Source: JARRJY01 sp037388705
Lineage (GTDB): Bacteria; Pseudomonadota; Gammaproteobacteria; UBA6429; Thiohalophilaceae
DNA: 25,130 bases
NCBI GenBank assembly: GCA_037388705.1
Contig: JARRJY010000060.1
Location: 1-25,130, forward strand
Reading direction: 5' to 3'
Part shown: positions 21,368 to 25,130 of the stretch, in pieces
Position numbering within the stretch: the stretch's first letter is position 1
Layout: the number at the start of each line of letters is the position of its first letter
Made by a program: the position numbers and the translations under genes
The notes under the pieces: model-generated
What the model saw: only the letters and a program-made list of their open reading frames with translations
What the model was told of the DNA's origin: nothing
The model's database searches: none

Positions 21368-21709
21368 TTATTCTTCAATTAAAACAGCAGTTGTTTCTGC
21401 CGTGTTTTTACAAATGGTAATTTGTACTTCGCAATATTCATTTTGCTCATCCAGTGGTGTTGGATCGTCGGCACAACTGCAGCCAGCAATAATGCCTGTA
21501 TAGAAAAGGCCAGTCTTGACGATTATTGCATCACCATTTTCAGATGTGTTGAGTATAGTCGCGCTGACAGGGTTATCAGATACATAACTGCTAAGGGATA
21601 ATCCTTGTTGCAAGGGGAGAAGATTACCATCAATATCCTGAATTTCTTTTTTAAAGGTTTCTGAAAATTCAGGCTTTCCCCATGCGTTTAACGAATTAAC
21701 AAATTTCAT
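21368..21709 (-). CDS. Small conserved hypothetical protein
   Basis: 113 residues, not recognised. It has no signal peptide or membrane helix. Four cysteines lie in the C-terminal half: Cys77 and Cys79 in GCSCADDPTPLDEQNEYCEV, which also carries Cys93, and Cys100 in TICKNTAE. The CxC pair could bind a metal. It follows the VOC gene by 33 nt on the same strand. The reading frame has no overlap conflict and looks coding. Confidence 0.6.
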   Translation of the reverse strand: MKFVNSLNAWGKPEFSETFKKEIQDIDGNLLPLQQGLSLSSYVSDNPVSATILNTSENGDAIIVKTGLFYTGIIAGCSCADDPTPLDEQNEYCEVQITICKNTAETTAVLIEE

Positions 21710-21742
21710 AGTTTATTTTGCCAGCGCAGGTGTTGCGTGTGA

Positions 21743-22096
21743 TTATTTATCTGACCATACGGCATACTCATTTTCATTGGGATCACTAAAATGAAAACGA
21801 CGTCCACCGGGGAAAGAAAATATTGGTTTTATGATTGTGCCACCAGCAGCCTCAATTTTTGACTGGGTTTGTTCCAGGTTACTACTGTAAAACACGATCA
21901 AGGCACCACCATTTTCAGTCGATGTCGACAAATCAGACTTATAAAAACCTCCATTCAGCCCCTCATTTGAAAAGGCCGTATAGTCAGGACCAAAGTCGGT
22001 AAATGACCAGCCAAACGCTTTCGAGAAAAATGTTTTGGTGGCGTCAATGTTCCTGGAAGGAAATTCAACGTAATTGATTTTTTCGTTATGGTTCAT
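21743..22096 (-). CDS. VOC family protein (glyoxalase/bleomycin-resistance fold)
   Basis: 117 residues from ATG 22096, with GGGGAT as ribosome site. INYVEFPSRNIDATKTFFSK is the start of a VOC module, with FGWSFTDFGPDYTAFSNEGL and GGFYKSD in the middle and FPGGRRFHFSDPNENEYAVW at the end. VOC proteins include metal-dependent isomerases, dioxygenases and binding proteins. No clear set of metal ligands can be assigned, and the substrate is unknown. A 77-nt gap separates it from the adenosyltransferase. Confidence 0.88.
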   Translation of the reverse strand: MNHNEKINYVEFPSRNIDATKTFFSKAFGWSFTDFGPDYTAFSNEGLNGGFYKSDLSTSTENGGALIVFYSSNLEQTQSKIEAAGGTIIKPIFSFPGGRRFHFSDPNENEYAVWSDK

Positions 22097-22173
22097 TGTT
22101 ATATCCCCGTGTATAAAGGATACCCTAGACTAATTAACAAGTGATGAAAAGAGGCTAAGTGTCGAAATGACGT

Positions 22174-22725
22174 TTAGTTATCTTGGTAGGGTTGCCATAG
22201 TACTTCACTACCGTTCTCGTGGCGGGCGAGGACACGTGCTGCGACAAATAACAGATCAGACAAACGGTTAAGATAGGAAATGGCAGACGGGCTGACCTTT
22301 TCACTTTTTGCCATGGTAACTACCCGGCGCTCTGCCCGGCGACAAACCGAACGTGCCAGGTGGCAGGTTGAAGTCGCATGACCTCCGGCAGGCAGAATAA
22401 ATTCTTTCAGCATCGGTAAATCCGCATTCATGCTATCCAGTTTATTTTCCAGGTAGGTAATATAGTTTTCATCCAGCGCATTATGACCTGGTATACACAG
22501 CTCACCACCGAGGTCAAACAGGTGGTGTTGAATGCGGGTAAAACATTCACTCACTTCTTCAGGAATATCATGGGCAAGGATCATACCCATAATACTATTG
22601 AGTTCATCAACTGTCCCAAATGCTTCAACGCGGATATGATCTTTTTCAATACGTGTACCATCCCCTAAACCGGTTTCACCTTTATCACCGGTACGGGTAT
22701 AGATTTTGGACAGACGATGTCCCAT
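22174..22725 (-). CDS. PduO-type ATP:cob(I)alamin adenosyltransferase
   Basis: 183 residues. It transfers the 5'-deoxyadenosyl group of ATP to Co(I) cobalamin to make coenzyme B12. The ATP loop IYTRTGDKGETGLGDGTRI is at the N-terminus, FGTVDELNS follows, and the C-terminal helix has ARSVCRRAERRVV and YLNRLSDLLFVAAR, all of the PduO/MMAB family. It starts 2 nt after the tonB stop, so uptake and adenosylation are co-encoded. It would also activate cobalamin brought in through BtuF. Confidence 0.95.
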   Translation of the reverse strand: MGHRLSKIYTRTGDKGETGLGDGTRIEKDHIRVEAFGTVDELNSIMGMILAHDIPEEVSECFTRIQHHLFDLGGELCIPGHNALDENYITYLENKLDSMNADLPMLKEFILPAGGHATSTCHLARSVCRRAERRVVTMAKSEKVSPSAISYLNRLSDLLFVAARVLARHENGSEVLWQPYQDN

Positions 22726-22727
22726 AG

Positions 22728-23345
22728 TCAGCCTTTTTGTAAACGGTAGATAATAGGGATTATTATGTCCAGATTATCAAGAACTATCCAGTCCCCGGTA
22801 TTCTTTATTTGTTTGATTTTTAATAGGGTATCCAGTGCAGATTGATCAAGGACTTTATACCCGGAGCCTTCTTTTATATGCACGTTCTTTATACCGCCAC
22901 GTGAGGTTACTGATAAGCCCAGGATAACCTTTCCTTGCCAGCCATTTCGTTGCGCAAGTAAGGGATATAAAAAATAATTATCAATTTCACTATGTAAACG
23001 GCTGAGAACATAGTTTTGTGCTTGTTGTTGGGAAGTAGTTTCTTTTTTTATAGTCATGTTCCCATCATTTGAGGTTTCAGATTTTTCAGTATTGTTATGC
23101 GATGCGGGATTGTGAGCATCGCTGTTAACTGTAGCTACCTGTTTGTTTTCAACCGGCTTTACTTGCTTTGTATCCCTGGGAGCTTGTTTTTGCGAAGTGG
23201 AGGAGTGTTGTGGTGTTTGGTGGTTATCACCCAGGCTAACCTGAATAGGCGCAATGGCTACTTCAGGCATAGGCTGCTCTGCCAGGGGCAGCACCAGGAT
23301 GCTGTGGCAGAGCAGTGAAATAATAATTGCCTGGTAGAGTTTCAT
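22728..23345 (-). CDS. tonB: TonB-like energy transducer
   Basis: 205 residues. An N-terminal membrane anchor (LYQAIIISLLCHSILVLPLA) is followed by a long polar spacer (about 30-110) rich in Gln, Thr, Lys and Asn, with less proline than classic TonB. The C-terminal domain reads YPLLAQRNGWQGKVILGLSV then GGIKNVHIKEGSGYKVLDQS, the TonB-fold that contacts the TonB box of the receptor. No ExbB or ExbD is encoded here, so it must share those from elsewhere. It lies 3 nt after the btuB stop and is likely dedicated to that receptor. Confidence 0.9.
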   Translation of the reverse strand: MKLYQAIIISLLCHSILVLPLAEQPMPEVAIAPIQVSLGDNHQTPQHSSTSQKQAPRDTKQVKPVENKQVATVNSDAHNPASHNNTEKSETSNDGNMTIKKETTSQQQAQNYVLSRLHSEIDNYFLYPLLAQRNGWQGKVILGLSVTSRGGIKNVHIKEGSGYKVLDQSALDTLLKIKQIKNTGDWIVLDNLDIIIPIIYRLQKG

Positions 23346-23348
23346 GTA

Positions 23349-25130
23349 TCAGAAAGCATAGTCCAGAGTGAGATAGTAACTACGTTCAGGCGTATTATAG
23401 CCATCGGCCAGTTGGTATTCCTCGTCGGTCGCATTTTCAATGCGTGCCGATGCAGAAAGTGCTTTGCTAATGCGGAGGTTACCTTTAATCCCAACCAGGG
23501 TATATGTATCCAAGATTACAGGACCATAGTCATTCCTTTCTGAAACATGTGTGATATCCATTTGGATTCCGTAGTCATCGGTATTGTAACTGACAGATAG
23601 ATTGTATTTCTGTTCCGGACGTCGAAATAGTAAAGTGTCATCGCTGAGATTTCGTGGATCCTGGTCAATAGCACTTAGGGCTATCAACCACTCATTGGCG
23701 CTATATTGATAACTTACCTCAATACCTTTAATGCTTGTCTTGTTAATATTCTGGTTACTGCCAGCTGGATAAGTGCCTGTATAAGCAATCAGGTTATCAA
23801 TATTGTTTTCAAAAGAGTTAATAGAAAAATTATGAGAACCTTTCTGATAACGTATAGCTAGTTCAGTATTTTTTGATTCTTCTGGCTTAAGGTTGGGGTT
23901 TCCACCAAAGCCAAAGCGATCAGTACTGGATGGTGAGCGGAAACCTGTGTTGGCAGCTGCAATCAATTTCCACTGCTTGTTAAACTGGTAGCCATATTCA
24001 AGGTTCCAGGTAGTATGATTACTGTAGACTTCATGGTCGGTATACCGAGCACCGGCAATAATCTGGTGACTGTTCAGGTTAAGGTTATCCTGGATAAATA
24101 TGGCTTTTTCTTTTGTATTCACTTCATATCCAGATCCATAACTGATTGAACTTGTATTTTCATCTGAAAAATACAGTCCCGCTGTAGCCAGCTGTGACTT
24201 GCTGATTTGTATGTCATTTTGCCAGTCAATTATGTTTCGTCTCGTGCGGACAAAGTCGGCACTTTGATTTTGTTCGATCTTGTCATCAAAATGAGAAAGC
24301 TTGATCTTGCTTACCCAGTTTTCTGATGGATTGCTATCCAGTGATATTGATGTTGTACTGGTTTTAAAATCCTGATCAACTGGAATTATGTTAAATAAAA
24401 AATCATAGTCAAAATATTCAGTATTGCCTTCGGATTGCCAGTATTCAAACTTGGCATCCATCTCACCAATGCGTTTTTTACCGTACAGGTTTACACTCAG
24501 ATTGTCGTAACCACGCTCTAATGTTTGACTATCCAACGTTGAAAACCCATCACTTTGTTTTGCAGTGATATTGATTCCGGCTGATTTATCTCCGGTATTA
24601 TTATGTGCTGAGAAGTTTGCAGTTGTGGTATCAAAGGAACCACCTCCAAGACTTGCATTGTAGTAGGAACCTTTCTGATCATGTTTGCGGGTAATAATAT
24701 TAATGACACCACCAATGGCATCAGAGCCGTAAAGTGTTGAACGAGCTCCTTTTACAATTTCAATTTGTTCAATCATTTCAACAGGTATGTTCTGGATAGA
24801 AGCCGTACCAATATTCCCCGGGTTAATCTTGATACCGTCAATCATTATCAGGGTATGATCACTTTCGGCGCCACGAATGAAGATAGAAGATTGCTGGCCT
24901 GGACCGCCATTACGGCTTATATCAATGCCAGGATAGCGGTGCAGAATATCAGTGATTTCGCTGGCCGTTTCTTTTTCCAGTTCTTCCCGGCTAATAACGA
25001 TAACTGGTGACAGGCTTTCATCAGCAATTTGTGCGGTACGCGTAGCCGTAACGATAATTGCGTCTTGTTCAGCGGCATTAATTACAGGTAAAACAAAAAT
25101 AGAGGCAGCAACAGCCAGGCCTATTTTTTT
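23349..25130 (-). CDS. btuB: BtuB-like TonB-dependent outer-membrane cobalamin receptor (5' end cut by window edge)
   Basis: The minus-strand frame continues beyond ATG 24845 to base 25130 with no stop, giving about 593 residues. The first part is the end of a signal peptide (KIGLAVAASIFVLPVINAAE), then a TonB box QDAIIVTATR. The plug follows: ISREELEKETASEITDILHR, FIRGAESDHTLIMIDG, and LYGSDAIGGVINIITRK. The barrel has paired beta strands and ends with LADGYNTPERSYYLTLDYAF, a terminal aromatic typical of outer-membrane proteins. The order btuB-tonB-adenosyltransferase supports cobalamin as substrate. A cobalamin riboswitch would lie outside the window. Confidence 0.92.
   Translation of the reverse strand, partial: KKIGLAVAASIFVLPVINAAEQDAIIVTATRTAQIADESLSPVIVISREELEKETASEITDILHRYPGIDISRNGGPGQQSSIFIRGAESDHTLIMIDGIKINPGNIGTASIQNIPVEMIEQIEIVKGARSTLYGSDAIGGVINIITRKHDQKGSYYNASLGGGSFDTTTANFSAHNNTGDKSAGINITAKQSDGFSTLDSQTLERGYDNLSVNLYGKKRIGEMDAKFEYWQSEGNTEYFDYDFLFNIIPVDQDFKTSTTSISLDSNPSENWVSKIKLSHFDDKIEQNQSADFVRTRRNIIDWQNDIQISKSQLATAGLYFSDENTSSISYGSGYEVNTKEKAIFIQDNLNLNSHQIIAGARYTDHEVYSNHTTWNLEYGYQFNKQWKLIAAANTGFRSPSSTDRFGFGGNPNLKPEESKNTELAIRYQKGSHNFSINSFENNIDNLIAYTGTYPAGSNQNINKTSIKGIEVSYQYSANEWLIALSAIDQDPRNLSDDTLLFRRPEQKYNLSVSYNTDDYGIQMDITHVSERNDYGPVILDTYTLVGIKGNLRISKALSASARIENATDEEYQLADGYNTPERSYYLTLDYAF

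Noticed and set aside
1..25130. Mobile elements, CRISPR arrays, tRNA genes or a phage-defence island
   Set aside because: No transposase, integrase, regularly spaced repeat or tRNA-like fold was seen. The genes are mostly housekeeping or transport genes.

Overview
The window looks like the chromosome of a Gram-negative gammaproteobacterium with moderate GC content (judged by eye, not computed). The evidence is an outer-membrane BtuB/TonB system, AmpD/AmpE, type IV pilus minor pilins, a CPXCG zinc-ribbon protein, DUF2237 and DUF2322 proteins, and a K+-independent H+-pumping pyrophosphatase. The content would fit an environmental, possibly chemolithotrophic lineage, but no single gene proves that. 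There are no tRNA or rRNA genes, CRISPR arrays, transposases or phage genes that I can recognise, and no gene-free stretch exceeds 300 bases.

Layout. Bases 1-820 (minus): a fimT-like then pilV-like minor pilin pair, with pilV cut by the window edge. 1005-4531 (plus): glycine oxidase ThiO, a Fur/Irr-type regulator without the usual zinc-site cysteines, and a 577-residue protein with a PilZ-like C-terminal region. The last two promoters share a TTTGTCTAAA-containing operator-like sequence. 4538-6759 (minus): AGCS sodium:amino-acid symporter followed by nadC. 6876-11429 (plus): a tightly packed six-gene run of two DUF1538 membrane proteins (the second fused to a PII-like domain), a twin-CBS protein, ampD, ampE and a btuF-like cobalamin-binding protein. 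11436-13496 (minus): DUF2322 protein, Rossmann dehydrogenase-like protein and a secreted HExxH protein split by a frameshift. 13786-15857 (plus): hppA with a clear terminator.

15856-17816 (minus): CPXCG protein, an exported two-cysteine protein, a TlpA-type thioredoxin and a MerB-like organomercurial lyase whose 5' end is lost at two N bases. 17861-18472 (plus): a GlcG/HbpS-type heme-binding gene broken by a frameshift, with a strong 14-bp palindrome upstream and a 34-bp palindromic terminator. 18488-22096 (minus): a membrane-anchored FMN glutamate-synthase-like enzyme followed by three small genes (YkgJ, DUF2007, DUF2237), plus a VOC protein and an unknown protein. 22174-25130 (minus): a compact btuB-tonB-ATR cluster for cobalamin uptake and adenosylation.

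Themes. Cobalamin appears twice: BtuF in the middle and BtuB/TonB/adenosyltransferase at the end, consistent with a complete uptake route whose BtuCD inner-membrane components lie elsewhere. Metal, heme and thiol handling recurs (Irr-like regulator, heme-binding pseudogene, TlpA, MerB-like enzyme, YkgJ, CPXCG). The best candidate for an undescribed system is the DUF1538 pair with built-in PII-like and CBS sensor modules. It looks like a two-subunit membrane transporter or channel gated by nucleotide or energy status, but its substrate cannot be read from the sequence.
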